A model generated the notes under the pieces. It saw nothing but the letters and a program-made list of their open reading frames with translations, was not told where the DNA came from and did not search any database. DNA of 64,000 bases from Amycolatopsis iheyensis (GTDB lineage: Bacteria; Actinomycetota; Actinomycetes; Mycobacteriales; Pseudonocardiaceae), in contig NZ_JAMXQV010000017.1 in NCBI RefSeq assembly GCF_024703995.1, positions 1 through 64,000 on the forward strand, in the 5' to 3' direction. Position numbers and translations under genes: made by a program. Below are positions 48,068 to 57,204 of the stretch, one piece after another (positions within the stretch are counted from its first letter, which is position 1; every line of letters begins with the position of its first letter).

Positions 48068-48874
48068 ATGGCGTACGACTGGATCTCGGTGACCACCGAC
48101 TACGGCCTGCGCGACGGCTTCGTGGCGGCCTGCCACGGCGTGATCGCGCGGCTCGCGCCCGCCGTGCGGGTGATCGACGTGACGCACGAGGTGCCGCCCC
48201 AGGACATCCGGCACGGTGCCATGGCGCTCGCCCAGACCGCGCCCTTCCTGCCGGAGTCGGTGCACGTCGCCGTCGTCGACCCCGGCGTCGGCACGGCCCG
48301 GCTCGGGGTGGTCGTGGTCGCCGGGGGCGGGCTGCTGGTCGGGCCGGACAACGGCGTCCTGCTGCCGGCCGCGCACGCGCTCGGCGGCGTCCGCGCCGCG
48401 TACGAGCTGGCCGAGCCGGCGCTGCGGCTGCCGGTCACGTCGTCGACCTTCCACGGCCGGGACGTCTTCGCGCCGGCCGCCGCGCACCTGGCCCTGGGCG
48501 TCGCGCCCGCCGACTTCGGCGACCCGGTCGCCGACCTCGTCGAGCTGCCGGAGCCGTTCGTGGCGGCGTTCCCCGGGAAGCTGGTGTCGGAGGTGCTGAC
48601 GGTCGACCACTTCGGCAACGTCCAGCTGGCGGCGACGCCGTCGGACCTCGAGCTGTCGGGGCTGGCCGGCGCGGTGCTGGTGCACAGCGAGCGGGTCGCG
48701 GTGAGCACCGTGATCGGCCGGACGTTCGCCGACGTGCCCGCCGGCGCGAGCGTGCTCTACACCGATTCGGCCGGCCGGCTCGCGGTCGCCGTCAACGGTG
48801 GTTCCGCGGCCGCCGTGCTCGGGCTCGGGCCGGCCCAGGAGTGCACGATCACCTCGTCGCCGACCGCGACCTGA
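48068..48874 (+). CDS. SAM hydroxide adenosyltransferase (DUF62 family)
   Basis: Converts S-adenosylmethionine to adenosine and methionine with hydroxide; same superfamily as fluorinase and chlorinase. The 268-residue protein has TTDYGLRDGFVAACHGVI, VVDPGVGTARLG with Asp71 and Arg78, VGPDNGVLLP, and TSSTFHGRDVFAPAAAHLA with His129. The Asp-Arg-His triad indicates the hydroxide enzyme, not a halogenase. ATG 48068. Its 3' end overlaps the convergent MOSC gene by 118 bases. Confidence 0.88.
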   Translation: MAYDWISVTTDYGLRDGFVAACHGVIARLAPAVRVIDVTHEVPPQDIRHGAMALAQTAPFLPESVHVAVVDPGVGTARLGVVVVAGGGLLVGPDNGVLLPAAHALGGVRAAYELAEPALRLPVTSSTFHGRDVFAPAAAHLALGVAPADFGDPVADLVELPEPFVAAFPGKLVSEVLTVDHFGNVQLAATPSDLELSGLAGAVLVHSERVAVSTVIGRTFADVPAGASVLYTDSAGRLAVAVNGGSAAAVLGLGPAQECTITSSPTAT

Positions 48875-49638
48875 CCCGGCCGCACGACCGCAGCTTTCAT
48901 ACCGAAAGTGACGCCGCCGTCCGGATGCCGGCGGTAGGTCGCGAGGCTGCGGATCGGTTCGGGGCCGGCCTTCTTGCCGGTCTCCTGGTCGACCATCGGG
49001 ACCGTGCAGCGCACGCATTGCTTGGCGTAGCCGAACTCCGCGGTGCCCGCGGTCATCGCGCGGACCTCGTCCTCGGTGTGCGGCTCGGCCCAGCCCGAGA
49101 TGATCACGTTGGCACGGAAGCGGTCCATCGGCACCGGTTCGGCGCCGCGTTCGAGGATCCGCTCGTTCAGTCCATCCAAAGAGGACTCACCGGCGACGAG
49201 CAGCGCGTGCCCGTCGGCGAACGCGGCGGTGCCCGGCGTCTCCCCGCTGGTGACGCGCTCGTGGTCCGGCGCGACCCCGATCAGCACCGAGGGCAGGCCG
49301 AGCAGCTCGGAGAACCACTCCGCGGCTTCGGCGCCCTGGTGGACTCCGGTGCCCTGCCAGGAAAACGTCGACCCCGGGTGCCGCGGGCCCTCGCGCCGGA
49401 TGTCGAGCTCGAGGTCGTCGAAACCGGCCGCGGACAGCTTCAGCTTCCCGCCCAGCACCCGCGGCCGGACGGACGCCAGCACCGGGTAGCGGCGCTGGCT
49501 GCGGAAGTCGCCGTCGGGCGCCACGACCTGGAAGACGCGGTCGTGCGCCAGCCCGGCCGGGCCGACCTCGGCGACCGGCACCGAAGTGCCGGCACAGCCC
49601 TTGACCGGGTAGTACGTCAGCTGCGCGATCCTCGCCAT
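48757..49638 (-). CDS. MOSC-domain protein (MOSC_N plus MOSC)
   Basis: A 293-residue protein. The N-terminal MOSC beta-barrel begins ARIAQLTYYPVKGCAGTSVP. The MOSC domain has MDRFRANVIISGWAEPHTED and the candidate cofactor Cys in YAKQCVRCTVPMVDQETGKK. Such proteins bind the molybdenum cofactor and reduce N-hydroxylated compounds or traffic sulfur. About 35 C-terminal residues extend past the domain, lying antisense over the SAM hydroxide transferase gene; they may be nonessential. Confidence 0.85.
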   Translation of the reverse strand: MARIAQLTYYPVKGCAGTSVPVAEVGPAGLAHDRVFQVVAPDGDFRSQRRYPVLASVRPRVLGGKLKLSAAGFDDLELDIRREGPRHPGSTFSWQGTGVHQGAEAAEWFSELLGLPSVLIGVAPDHERVTSGETPGTAAFADGHALLVAGESSLDGLNERILERGAEPVPMDRFRANVIISGWAEPHTEDEVRAMTAGTAEFGYAKQCVRCTVPMVDQETGKKAGPEPIRSLATYRRHPDGGVTFGMKAAVVRPGQVAVGDEVIVHSWAGPSPSTAAAEPPLTATASRPAESV

Positions 49639-49681
49639 GCCCGCAGGCTACCCGCGGGCACGGCGAAGCTCCCTACCGTTT

Positions 49682-50419
49682 TCACAGGACCTGTGACAGG
49701 AATCGCTGCAGGCGGGGGCTCTGCGGGGAGTCGAAGACCTGCGCCGGCGGTCCCTGCTCGACGATCTTCCCCGCGTCCATGAACGCCACCTCGTCGGCGA
49801 CGCTGCGGGCGAAGCCCATCTCGTGCGTGACGACGATCAGCGTCAAGCCCCGCGACGCGAGTCCCGCCATGAGGTTCAGCACCCCCTTGACCAGCTCGGG
49901 GTCGAGCGCGCTGGTGGCCTCGTCGAACAGCATCACCTCGGGCTCCATCGCCAGCGCCCGCGCGATCGCGACGCGCTGCTGCTGACCGCCGGACAACGCG
50001 CTCGGCCGGTACGGCGCCTTGTCCGCGAGCCCGACCTCCGCCAGGCGCGCGCGGGCGATCTCCGCCGCCTCCTCCTTGCCCAGCTTCTTCACGCTGCGCA
50101 GCGGCAGCACGATGTTGTCGAGCACGCTGCGGTGGCCGAAGAGGTTGAAGTGCTGGAAGACCATGCCGACGCGCTGGCGCAGGGCGTCCGGGTCGGACTT
50201 GATCACGGACTCGCCGTCGAGCAGCAGGTCGCCGGAGTCCGGCTCCTGCAGGCGGTTCACGCACCGCAGCAGCGTCGACTTGCCGGAGCCGGACGGCCCG
50301 ATGACGCAGGTCGTCTTGCCGCTCTCCACGCGCAGGTCCACGCCGCGCAGGACTTCGAGCGTGCCGAAGCTGACGTGGATGTCGCGCAGCTCCACACTGG
50401 ACGTTCGCACCGCCGTCAC
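49682..50419 (-). CDS. Polar amino acid ABC importer, ATP-binding subunit
   Basis: A 245-residue ATPase of the GlnQ/HisP type: Walker A GPSGSGKST, Q-loop VGMVFQHFNLFGHRSVLDN, signature LSGGQQQRVAIARAL, Walker B VMLFDEATSALDP and VVTHEMGFAR. Start GTG 50419 overlaps the permease stop (GTGA); GTG 50422 is one codon upstream. It works with the adjacent permease and binding proteins. Confidence 0.95.
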   Translation of the reverse strand: MTAVRTSSVELRDIHVSFGTLEVLRGVDLRVESGKTTCVIGPSGSGKSTLLRCVNRLQEPDSGDLLLDGESVIKSDPDALRQRVGMVFQHFNLFGHRSVLDNIVLPLRSVKKLGKEEAAEIARARLAEVGLADKAPYRPSALSGGQQQRVAIARALAMEPEVMLFDEATSALDPELVKGVLNLMAGLASRGLTLIVVTHEMGFARSVADEVAFMDAGKIVEQGPPAQVFDSPQSPRLQRFLSQVL

Positions 50420-51183
50420 CACGTGCTGACCCTCCCGCCGGCGCCGAGCTCCACCGGGTCGCCGTCGTCCGGGTCGTCGACCCGCACCTTGCGCCCGGTC
50501 CGGAGCTTCTTGTCGATGTAGTTGACCAGGTGCGTCAGCGGCACGGTGATGACCAGGAAGAACACCCCGGCGGCGACCAGCGGCGACAGGTTTCCGGTGT
50601 TGGCCGCGAGGTCCTGGCCGATCCGGAACAGCTCGCGCTGCCCGGACAGCAGCCCGAGCACGTAGACGAGGCTGGAGTCCTTGACCAGCGCGATGAACTG
50701 GTTCACCAGCGCGGGCAGCACCCGCCGCACACCCTGCGGGATGATCACCAGCACCATCGACCTGGTGTAGCTCATCCCGAGCGCGCGGCTGGCCTCCAGC
50801 TGTCCTTTGTCGACACTCTGGATGCCGGACCGGAAGATCTCGCCGATGTAGGCGGCGGCGATCAGGGACAGCGCCAGGATGCCCATCGGGTACGGGTTCG
50901 TGCCGACGACGTCCCGCGCGAGCGTGCCGAGCCCCTGACCGATCAGCAGGATCGTCAGGATGGCCGGCAGCCCGCGGAAGACGTCGGTGTAGATCCGCGC
51001 CGGCCAGCGCAGCCACCACTTGGTCGACAGGCCCATGACGGCCAGCAGCATGCCGACCACGGTGCCGATCAGCGCCGAGGACACCGACAGGACCAGCGTG
51101 TTCAGCAGGCCGGTCTTCAGCAGGTCAGGCAGGACCTGGGAGATGTACTCCCAGTCGAGAAAAGTGTTGATGAAGTCGTCCAT
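50416..51183 (-). CDS. Polar amino acid ABC importer, permease (HisMQ family)
   Basis: A 255-residue permease with five helices. It has TDVFRGLPAILTILLIGQGL, the EAA loop SRALGMSYTRSMVLVIIPQG, FIALVKDSSLVYVLG, and a charged C-terminus. A single permease gene suggests a homodimer channel. ATG 51183 follows the binding-protein stop by 6 bases. Confidence 0.93.
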   Translation of the reverse strand: MDDFINTFLDWEYISQVLPDLLKTGLLNTLVLSVSSALIGTVVGMLLAVMGLSTKWWLRWPARIYTDVFRGLPAILTILLIGQGLGTLARDVVGTNPYPMGILALSLIAAAYIGEIFRSGIQSVDKGQLEASRALGMSYTRSMVLVIIPQGVRRVLPALVNQFIALVKDSSLVYVLGLLSGQRELFRIGQDLAANTGNLSPLVAAGVFFLVITVPLTHLVNYIDKKLRTGRKVRVDDPDDGDPVELGAGGRVSTW

Positions 51184-51189
51184 TGTGGA

Positions 51190-51969
51190 CTACTGCCCCG
51201 CCTTGAACTCCGCCGGCACGGGCGCGGTGGGCTCGAACTGGTCGTGCACCTTCACCCAGGTGCCGTCCGCGATGACCTTCTTGAGGCCGTCGTTGATCTT
51301 GCCGATCAGCTCGTTGTTGCCCTTCTTGAAGGCGAACCCGTGCGGGATGGTCGTGGTGATCGCCTTGGTCACCTTGAGCTTGGCGTCCGCGTTGTTCTTC
51401 GCGTAGTCCTCGGCGGTGGCCTGGTCGAACACCGCGCCGTCGATCGCGCCGGTCTTGAGGGCGTTGAGCGTGGCCGCGTCGTTCGGGAAGCGGACGGCCT
51501 GCGCGGTCGGCGCGTTCGAGCCGAGCCAGGTGTCCGACACCGTGCCCTGCACGACGCCGATCCGCTTGCCCGCCAGGGAGTTCTCATCGGTGATGCCGGC
51601 CGTCTCCTTGGCTTCGATGCCGAGGGACTGGTAGTTGTACGGCGCGGAGAAGTCGACGGTCTTCTTGCGGGCGTCGGTCTGCGAGATCGCCGAGCTGCCG
51701 ATGTCGAACGTGCCGTTCGCGACCTGGCCGAGCAGCGCCGAGAACTCCGTCGCGGCGAACTCCAGCTTGAGCCCTTCCTTGGCCGCGATGGCCTTCAGCA
51801 GCTCGTTGTCGAAGCCGGTGTAGTTGCCGTTCTCCTGGTAGGCGTTCGGCTTCGAGTCGCTGAGCGTGCCGACGCGCAGGGTGTCGCTGCCGCTGTCCGA
51901 GCCACCGCCGCAGGCGGTGAGCGCCATCAACAGGGTCGCGGTGAGCGCCGTGACCAGTGTCTTCTTCAT
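51190..51969 (-). CDS. Amino acid ABC importer, substrate-binding lipoprotein 1
   Basis: A 259-residue binding protein of SBP family 3. The lipoprotein signal (LVTALTATLLMALTAC) has a lipobox Cys20. The mature part shows ENGNYTGFDNELLKAIAAKE, FDIGSSAISQTDARKKTVDF, and GKRIGVVQGTVSD. ATG 51969. Located directly upstream of the permease, it is the likely functional receptor of the system. Ligand unknown. Confidence 0.93.
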   Translation of the reverse strand: MKKTLVTALTATLLMALTACGGGSDSGSDTLRVGTLSDSKPNAYQENGNYTGFDNELLKAIAAKEGLKLEFAATEFSALLGQVANGTFDIGSSAISQTDARKKTVDFSAPYNYQSLGIEAKETAGITDENSLAGKRIGVVQGTVSDTWLGSNAPTAQAVRFPNDAATLNALKTGAIDGAVFDQATAEDYAKNNADAKLKVTKAITTTIPHGFAFKKGNNELIGKINDGLKKVIADGTWVKVHDQFEPTAPVPAEFKAGQ

Positions 51970-51976
51970 GCTTCTC

Positions 51977-52416
51977 CTAACCCTGGAACCCGGCCGGCAC
52001 CGGAGCGGTCGGCAGGAACTGCTGGTGCAGCTTAAGCCAGGTCCCGTCGGAGATCACCTGCTTGAGACCGGTGTCGATCTTGCCGAGCAGCGCGGAGTTG
52101 CCCTTCTTCACCGCGAAGCCGTGCGGCACATCCGTGACGAAGCTCTTCACGACGACCAGCTTGGCGTCCGGGTTGTCGGTGACGTTCTTCTCCGCGATGC
52201 TCTGGTCGAGGATGTACGCGTCGACCGCGCCGGTCTTCAGCGCGGTCAGCGCGGCGGCGTAGTCCGGGAAGCGCATGGCCTGGGCGGTGGGCACCGTGCT
52301 GGTCAGCCAGTGGTCGCCGACGGTCGCCTGGATGACGGCGACGCGCTTGCCGGCCAGGCCCTTCTCATCGGTGACCGGCGTGCCCTGCTTGGCCTGGATG
52401 CTCAAGCTGATGGCCC
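51977..52416 (-). pseudogene. Decayed amino-acid-binding protein, N-terminal half missing
   Basis: About 147 residues match the C-terminal half of the neighbouring binding proteins: SIQAKQGTPVTDEKGLAGKR, VIQATVGDHWL, PTAQAMRFPDYAAALTALKT, VPHGFAVKKGN and TWLKLHQQFLPTAPVPAGF. There is no signal peptide, lipobox or N-terminal lobe. Upstream of 52416 the frame becomes Arg-rich sequence without similarity. It lies between two intact paralogues and looks like a truncated duplicate. Confidence 0.8.
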
Positions 52417-52649
52417 GCACCCCTCGCTTGTCCACGGTGCCGACGATCGCGGGACCACCGAGAAGAGCACCGCCGGATTCGCATGACCGCTCGCGTGGGC
52501 GGACCCGAGGCTGCGGCGGCCGGAGTCGCTCCCGTTGCCGAAGCCGGGCTGTCCGCGGTCCTCGAGAACGGATTTTCGCCACGGCGGAGTGGTTGCCGAG
52601 TCGCCGCGGGCCCGGCTTGCCCGAGTTCGTGACGATCAGCTTCCGCACG

Positions 52650-53468
52650 TCACACACCCACGTTCTTCACGAGCAGGCCGGGCCCGCCCTGCCGGAGTTC
52701 CTTCGACAGCGGCGTGTTCTTGTAGAACTGGCCGTAGATCCGGGCGACCGTGCCGTCCGCGACGGCCTTCGCCAGGCCGTCGTTGAGCTTGTTCAGCAGG
52801 TCGGTGTTCTTCTTGGCGACGGCGAACGCCGACGGCGTGTCCTTGTCCTCGGCCGTGTACCCCAGCTCCAGCGGCACGCCCGGGTTCTGGTCCAGGTACT
52901 TCTGCCCGATGTCCTGCGGGACGACCCAGCCGTCCAGCGTGCCGTTCTTCAGCTGCGCGAAACCCGCGTTGTAGTCCGGGAAGCGGACGACATGGGCGCC
53001 GGAGACCTTGCCGGCGAACTCGTCCTGCACCGAGCCCTGCACCACGCCGAGCCGCTTGCCCGGCAGCGTCGCGACGTCCTTGAGGTTCGCGCCCTTCGCC
53101 GTCACGACCGTGGTGAAGCCGGTGTTGTAGCCGTTGGAGAAGGCGACCGTCTTCTTGCGTGCCTCGGTGCTCGAGATCGTCGAGCTGCCGATGTCGAACT
53201 TGCCGGTCGCGACGCCGGCCAGCAGGCTGGAGAACTCGGTGCCGACGAACTCGACCTCGAAGCCTTCCCGCTTCGCGATGTCACGCAGCAGTTCGTTGTC
53301 GTAGCCGGTGAACCGGCCGTTCTCCAGGTAGATCGACGGCGGCGCGTCGCTCAGGGTCCCGACGCGCAGGGTGGTCGACCCCGCGTCGGAACCACCGCAG
53401 GCGGTCAGGGTCAACGTCAACGCGCCCGCGGTGAGGGCGGCGGCGATCTTGGACAGCGGGGATCTCAT
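52650..53468 (-). CDS. Amino acid ABC importer, substrate-binding lipoprotein 2
   Basis: A 272-residue SBP family 3 protein. The signal AAALTAGALTLTLTAC carries a lipobox Cys; then LENGRFTGYDNELLRDIAKR, FDIGSSTISSTEARKKTVAF, and GKRLGVVQGSVQDEF. It is a paralogue of the gene at 51190, with the decayed copy in between. ATG 53468 is chosen, with GGAAGAAG upstream; ATG 53480 would add four residues. The 233-base gap 52417-52649 shows no recognisable gene. Confidence 0.92.
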   Translation of the reverse strand: MRSPLSKIAAALTAGALTLTLTACGGSDAGSTTLRVGTLSDAPPSIYLENGRFTGYDNELLRDIAKREGFEVEFVGTEFSSLLAGVATGKFDIGSSTISSTEARKKTVAFSNGYNTGFTTVVTAKGANLKDVATLPGKRLGVVQGSVQDEFAGKVSGAHVVRFPDYNAGFAQLKNGTLDGWVVPQDIGQKYLDQNPGVPLELGYTAEDKDTPSAFAVAKKNTDLLNKLNDGLAKAVADGTVARIYGQFYKNTPLSKELRQGGPGLLVKNVGV

Positions 53469-53583
53469 CGCTTCTTCCATGGTGATGATGAGCGCCGGAC
53501 AGCGCTCGCGGGGTCAGCGATCGAGATTAGGGATTTCGCCCGTTCGGGTGGATTCGTTCCAGTCCGTGGACGGGTGCGTCAGC

Positions 53584-55011
53584 TCACAGGATGGGCTGCG
53601 GCGCGTAGCCCGAAGCGTCGGGGAAGCGCTCGAGGACCTGCGAGACGCGCTCGGCCACCTGAGCCACCTGACGCCCGGCCGTGCCGGTGAACGAGATCCG
53701 GTCGGCGAGGAGTTTGTCCAGCTCACCGCGGTCGAGCGGGATGCGCTCGTCGGCGGCGAACCGGTCGAGGAGGTCGTTCTCGGCGCGGCCTTCGCGCATT
53801 TCGAGGGCGACGGCGACGGCGTTTTCCTTGATGGCTTCGTGGGCCGTCTCACGTCCGACGCCCGCGCGGACCGACGCCATGAGCACCTTCGTCGTGGTGA
53901 GGAACGGCAGGTAGCGATCCAGCTCACGCTCGATCACCGCCGGGAAGGCGCCGAACTCGGTGAGCACCGTGAGGAACGTCTCCAGCAGGCCGTCGAGCGC
54001 GAAGAACGCGTCCGGCAGCGCCACGCGGCGGACGACCGAGTCGGAGACGTCGCCTTCGTTCCACTGGTCGCCGGCCAGCTCGCCGATCATCGACAGGTAG
54101 CCGCGGAGCACGACGGCGAGGCCGTTGACGCGCTCGCACGAGCGGGTGTTCATCTTGTGCGGCATGGCGGACGAACCCACCTGGCCGGGCTTGAAGCCCT
54201 CGGTGACCAGCTCGTGGCCGGCCATCAGCCGGATCGTCTTGGCCAGGCTCGACGGGGCGGCGGCGAGCTGGACCACAGTGGACAGCACGTCGAAGTCGAG
54301 CGAGCGCGGGTACACCTGGCCGACGCTGACGAACCGCCGGTTGAACCCGAGGTGCTGCATGACGCGGTCTTCGAGCTGGTCCAAAGTGGACTCGTCACCG
54401 AGCAGGTCGAGCATGTCCTGCGCGGTGCCGACCGGGCCCTTGATGCCACGCAGCGGGTAGCGCTCGACGAGGTTCTCGAGCCGCTCGAAGGCGACGAGCA
54501 GCTCGTCGGCCGCCGTGGCGAACCGCTTGCCCAGCGTGGTGGCCTGCGCGGCGACGTTGTGCGAGCGCCCGGCCATGACGGTGTCGGCGTGCTCGACGGC
54601 GAGGGCGGCCAACCGCGCCAGCACGGCGGCGACGCGCGTCTGCATCAGCTCCAGCGAGCGGAGCAGCTGGAGCTGATCGACGTTCTCGGTGAGGTCGCGC
54701 GAGGTCATGCCCTTGTGGATGTGCTCCTGGCCGGCGAGCTCGCTGAACTCCTCGATCCGCGCCTTGACGTCGTGCCGCGTGACGCGCTCCCGGGCGGCGA
54801 TCGACTCCAGGTCGACGGTGTCGAGCACCCGCTCGTACGCCTCGACGACGCCATCGGGCACCTCGACGCCGAGGTCCTTCTGCGCCTTGAGGACGGCGAT
54901 CCAGAGCTGACGCTCCAGGACGACCTTCTGCTCCGGCGACCAGAGCGAGACCAGCTCCGGCGAGGCGTAGCGGGCGGCGAGCACGTTCGGAATGCGGGGC
55001 TTGTCCGTCAC
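53584..55011 (-). CDS. purB: Adenylosuccinate lyase
   Basis: Cleaves SAICAR and adenylosuccinate, releasing fumarate, in purine synthesis. The 475-residue protein has HKGMTSRDLTENVDQLQLLR, AGRSHNVAAQATTLGKRF and the signature GSSAMPHKMNTRSCERVNG with the catalytic Ser loop. GTG 55011 start. It is the only purine gene next to the binding-protein cluster; the 115-base gap to 53468 holds no clear feature. Confidence 0.96.
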   Translation of the reverse strand: MTDKPRIPNVLAARYASPELVSLWSPEQKVVLERQLWIAVLKAQKDLGVEVPDGVVEAYERVLDTVDLESIAARERVTRHDVKARIEEFSELAGQEHIHKGMTSRDLTENVDQLQLLRSLELMQTRVAAVLARLAALAVEHADTVMAGRSHNVAAQATTLGKRFATAADELLVAFERLENLVERYPLRGIKGPVGTAQDMLDLLGDESTLDQLEDRVMQHLGFNRRFVSVGQVYPRSLDFDVLSTVVQLAAAPSSLAKTIRLMAGHELVTEGFKPGQVGSSAMPHKMNTRSCERVNGLAVVLRGYLSMIGELAGDQWNEGDVSDSVVRRVALPDAFFALDGLLETFLTVLTEFGAFPAVIERELDRYLPFLTTTKVLMASVRAGVGRETAHEAIKENAVAVALEMREGRAENDLLDRFAADERIPLDRGELDKLLADRISFTGTAGRQVAQVAERVSQVLERFPDASGYAPQPIL

Positions 55012-55033
55012 GCCCTCACGATACCTGCGCAGG

Positions 55034-56356
55034 TCAGCAGGGTCGCACGTCGGACGCCTTCACGTAGACCAGCCGGTGGTTGTAGGAGAGCTGGAGGTAC
55101 CTGGTCCCGCCCGTGACCAGCGTGTGGTTGGCCGGGACGTCCGCCGGGTCGAAGCGCGCGTAGTAGTTCTCCGCGCGGAATTCGCCGGTGACGACGTAGC
55201 TCTGGCCCGCGGGCAGCGTCCACGGGATCGCGCCGACCGTCCAGATCGGGTCGAACGGGATGTCCGCCGGGTACTCGGACTGTTCGGGGAACGCCCGCCC
55301 GTACAGCGGCACCGAAGTGGCCGCGGTCACCCGCCGGGCCTGCGCGGGCAAGGTCATGCTGTGCCCCGGGTTCGAGAACCACGCCTTCTGGCCGCCGTAC
55401 CAGATCGCCGTCCAGTCACCCTGCTCCCCGGCGAGCGCGTAGGTGCGGCCCGCGACCGCCTTGTCGCTCCAGTCGTCGATCGCGGTCGTGCCGGCCGAGC
55501 CGTCCGGGTGCACCACGGGATCGGTGATCAGCGGTGCCGCCGCGTCCGGCGCCGTGTGCAGGTGGACGAAGTTCGCGCCGTGCGCGGGCAGTGGCGTGCA
55601 GGTGCTGCCGGAGCACGTGGTCATCGGGGGCTGGTTGGTCGCGTAGTCCGGGTGGATCGTGACGGCCTGGTCGCCGGTCGCCTTGCCCGGCGCGCCGAGC
55701 AGGTCCAGGTAGTGGTTCCAGTCCCAGTACGGGCCCGGGTCCCAGTGCGCGGCCGAGAAGTTCGCCGTGCGCTCGCGGGAGATGTCCTCGTGGCCGAGGA
55801 TGTGCTCGCGGTCCAGCGGGATGTCGTACTTCGCCGCCAGGTACTTCACCAGGTTCGCCGAGGCCTGGTACATCTGCTCGGTGTACCAGGTGCCGCCCTC
55901 GGCGGCGATGCCTTCGTGCTCGATGCCGATCGAGTGCTCGTTCATCGTCCAGTTGCCCGCGTGCCAGGCGACGTCCTTCGTCGGCACCATCTGCGTGACC
56001 TGGCCGTCGGACGAGCGGATCACGTAGTGCGCGCTCGAGCCGCTCGCCGGCTTCCGGAAGGTGGCGATGGCCTGGTCGTACGGGCTCGCGCCGCTGCCCG
56101 GCACGCTTTCGGTGTCGTGGATGACGATGTACTGGATCCGCTGGCCGTCGGCGGGCCGGTTCGCCGGGTCGTAGTTGCCGTAGTCGTTGGCGTTCGCGTG
56201 GTCCTCGCTCGCCCAGTCGTAGGCGGCGGGCACGAACCGGCAGTCGAGGTTCGCCGGGCATTCCGGCGCTTCCTGCGCGTGGGCCGTGACGGGGAGGGCG
56301 GCGGTGACGGCCAGCGCGAACACCGCGGCGGTCAGGCTTCGGACGGTGAAGGGCAC
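55034..56356 (-). CDS. Secreted N-acetylmuramoyl-L-alanine amidase (Amidase_2)
   Basis: Cuts the amide bond between MurNAc and the peptide in peptidoglycan. The 440-residue protein has a signal peptide (SLTAAVFALAVTAALPVTAH) and an Amidase_2/PGRP zinc domain: YIVIHDTES, HYVIRSSDGQVTQMVPTKDV, EHSIGIEHEG and the GHEDISRERTANFSAAHWDP end. Zn ligands are plausibly the His in each. A C-terminal 180-residue region of repeated aromatic strands may bind the wall. GTG 56356 start. Confidence 0.9.
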   Translation of the reverse strand: MPFTVRSLTAAVFALAVTAALPVTAHAQEAPECPANLDCRFVPAAYDWASEDHANANDYGNYDPANRPADGQRIQYIVIHDTESVPGSGASPYDQAIATFRKPASGSSAHYVIRSSDGQVTQMVPTKDVAWHAGNWTMNEHSIGIEHEGIAAEGGTWYTEQMYQASANLVKYLAAKYDIPLDREHILGHEDISRERTANFSAAHWDPGPYWDWNHYLDLLGAPGKATGDQAVTIHPDYATNQPPMTTCSGSTCTPLPAHGANFVHLHTAPDAAAPLITDPVVHPDGSAGTTAIDDWSDKAVAGRTYALAGEQGDWTAIWYGGQKAWFSNPGHSMTLPAQARRVTAATSVPLYGRAFPEQSEYPADIPFDPIWTVGAIPWTLPAGQSYVVTGEFRAENYYARFDPADVPANHTLVTGGTRYLQLSYNHRLVYVKASDVRPC

Positions 56357-57204
56357 ACGTCATCTTCCCGGACTTCGGCACGAATCGACAACTCGGTGCC
56401 TTCCCCGGGTTCCAGGGTGGTCAGCGGGCCGAGGACCTCCAGCTCGACGATCCGCGCCGGCGGATCCAGATTTCCCAGTTCCGCCAACGGCTCCGGGAGC
56501 GGGTGCTCCAGCCAGATCTCCAGTGGTGAGCCCTGATCCGGATATTCGCCTGCCGGGTCGACGGCGAAGCTCAACGTCAGCGCGCCGTACGACACCCAGC
56601 CTGCCGTGCCCGGCACGCCCAGCTTGCCGACGACGTCCTGCGCCGGGACGACCAGCCGTTCACCGTCCACTATGTACTCCGGCGTGCCGGTCCCGGCCAC
56701 CAGCGCGACGACGCCGGGCCGGCGGAGCCCGGCCGTGACCGAGCGGCCGCCCGGCAGCTGCGTCACGTTCCACAGGGCCCAGCGGATCCGGCGCCCGGAC
56801 GTGTTTTCGGCGCGCAGCCGCAGCTCGTAGCCGTCGTCGAGGATCGTGATCGCGCGGGTGAAGCGCAGGCCGGTGCGCGGGTCCGGCGCGCTGGTCATGG
56901 TGACCGTGTGGCCGTCGACCACCGCGGCGTACGGGCCGGAGTCGAGGACGGGGTCCGGCGGGCCCGCCCACTCGTCCGGGCCGGACCAGCCCTGCGGCGC
57001 GGGCCACGTCTTGTCGCCGCCGTAGTTGACCCAGTCGCCCATCCGGCCCGAGTTCGGCGCGTACTCGCCGCGCAGGTCGTCGCCGAGCAGGTTTTCGTTG
57101 CGCCACAACAGCTCGACGCCGCGATGGCGCACCGAGAGGAGCCGGCCGCCCAGCTCCGGGACCAGGCCGAGGCGCAGGTCGCCGCGGTCGAGCCAGATCA
57201 CCAT
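56332..57204 (-). CDS. DUF4380 family protein (aldose 1-epimerase-like fold)
   Basis: A 290-residue protein rich in beta strands, resembling galactose mutarotase-like folds. Marks: LGLVPELGGRLLSVRHRGVE, LLWRNENL, GDKTWPAPQGW and LWNVTQLP. DUF4380 proteins often accompany sugar-catabolism genes; here the gene overlaps dgoD by 7 bases, so it probably acts on a galactose-pathway sugar. The start ATG 57204 lies inside the dgoD stop region. It overlaps the amidase start by 25 bases. Confidence 0.78.
   Translation of the reverse strand: MVIWLDRGDLRLGLVPELGGRLLSVRHRGVELLWRNENLLGDDLRGEYAPNSGRMGDWVNYGGDKTWPAPQGWSGPDEWAGPPDPVLDSGPYAAVVDGHTVTMTSAPDPRTGLRFTRAITILDDGYELRLRAENTSGRRIRWALWNVTQLPGGRSVTAGLRRPGVVALVAGTGTPEYIVDGERLVVPAQDVVGKLGVPGTAGWVSYGALTLSFAVDPAGEYPDQGSPLEIWLEHPLPEPLAELGNLDPPARIVELEVLGPLTTLEPGEGTELSIRAEVREDDVCPSPSEA

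Noticed and set aside
48068..48874. Fluorinase or chlorinase
   Set aside because: The DUF62 protein carries the Asp71-Arg78-His129 triad of the hydroxide enzymes, and no halometabolite genes lie nearby.
52417..52649. N-terminal half of the decayed binding protein by frameshift
   Set aside because: None of the three minus frames gave a lipobox or the expected G-x-D/N-x-E-L-L blocks, so this looks like replaced or scrambled sequence rather than a simple frameshift.
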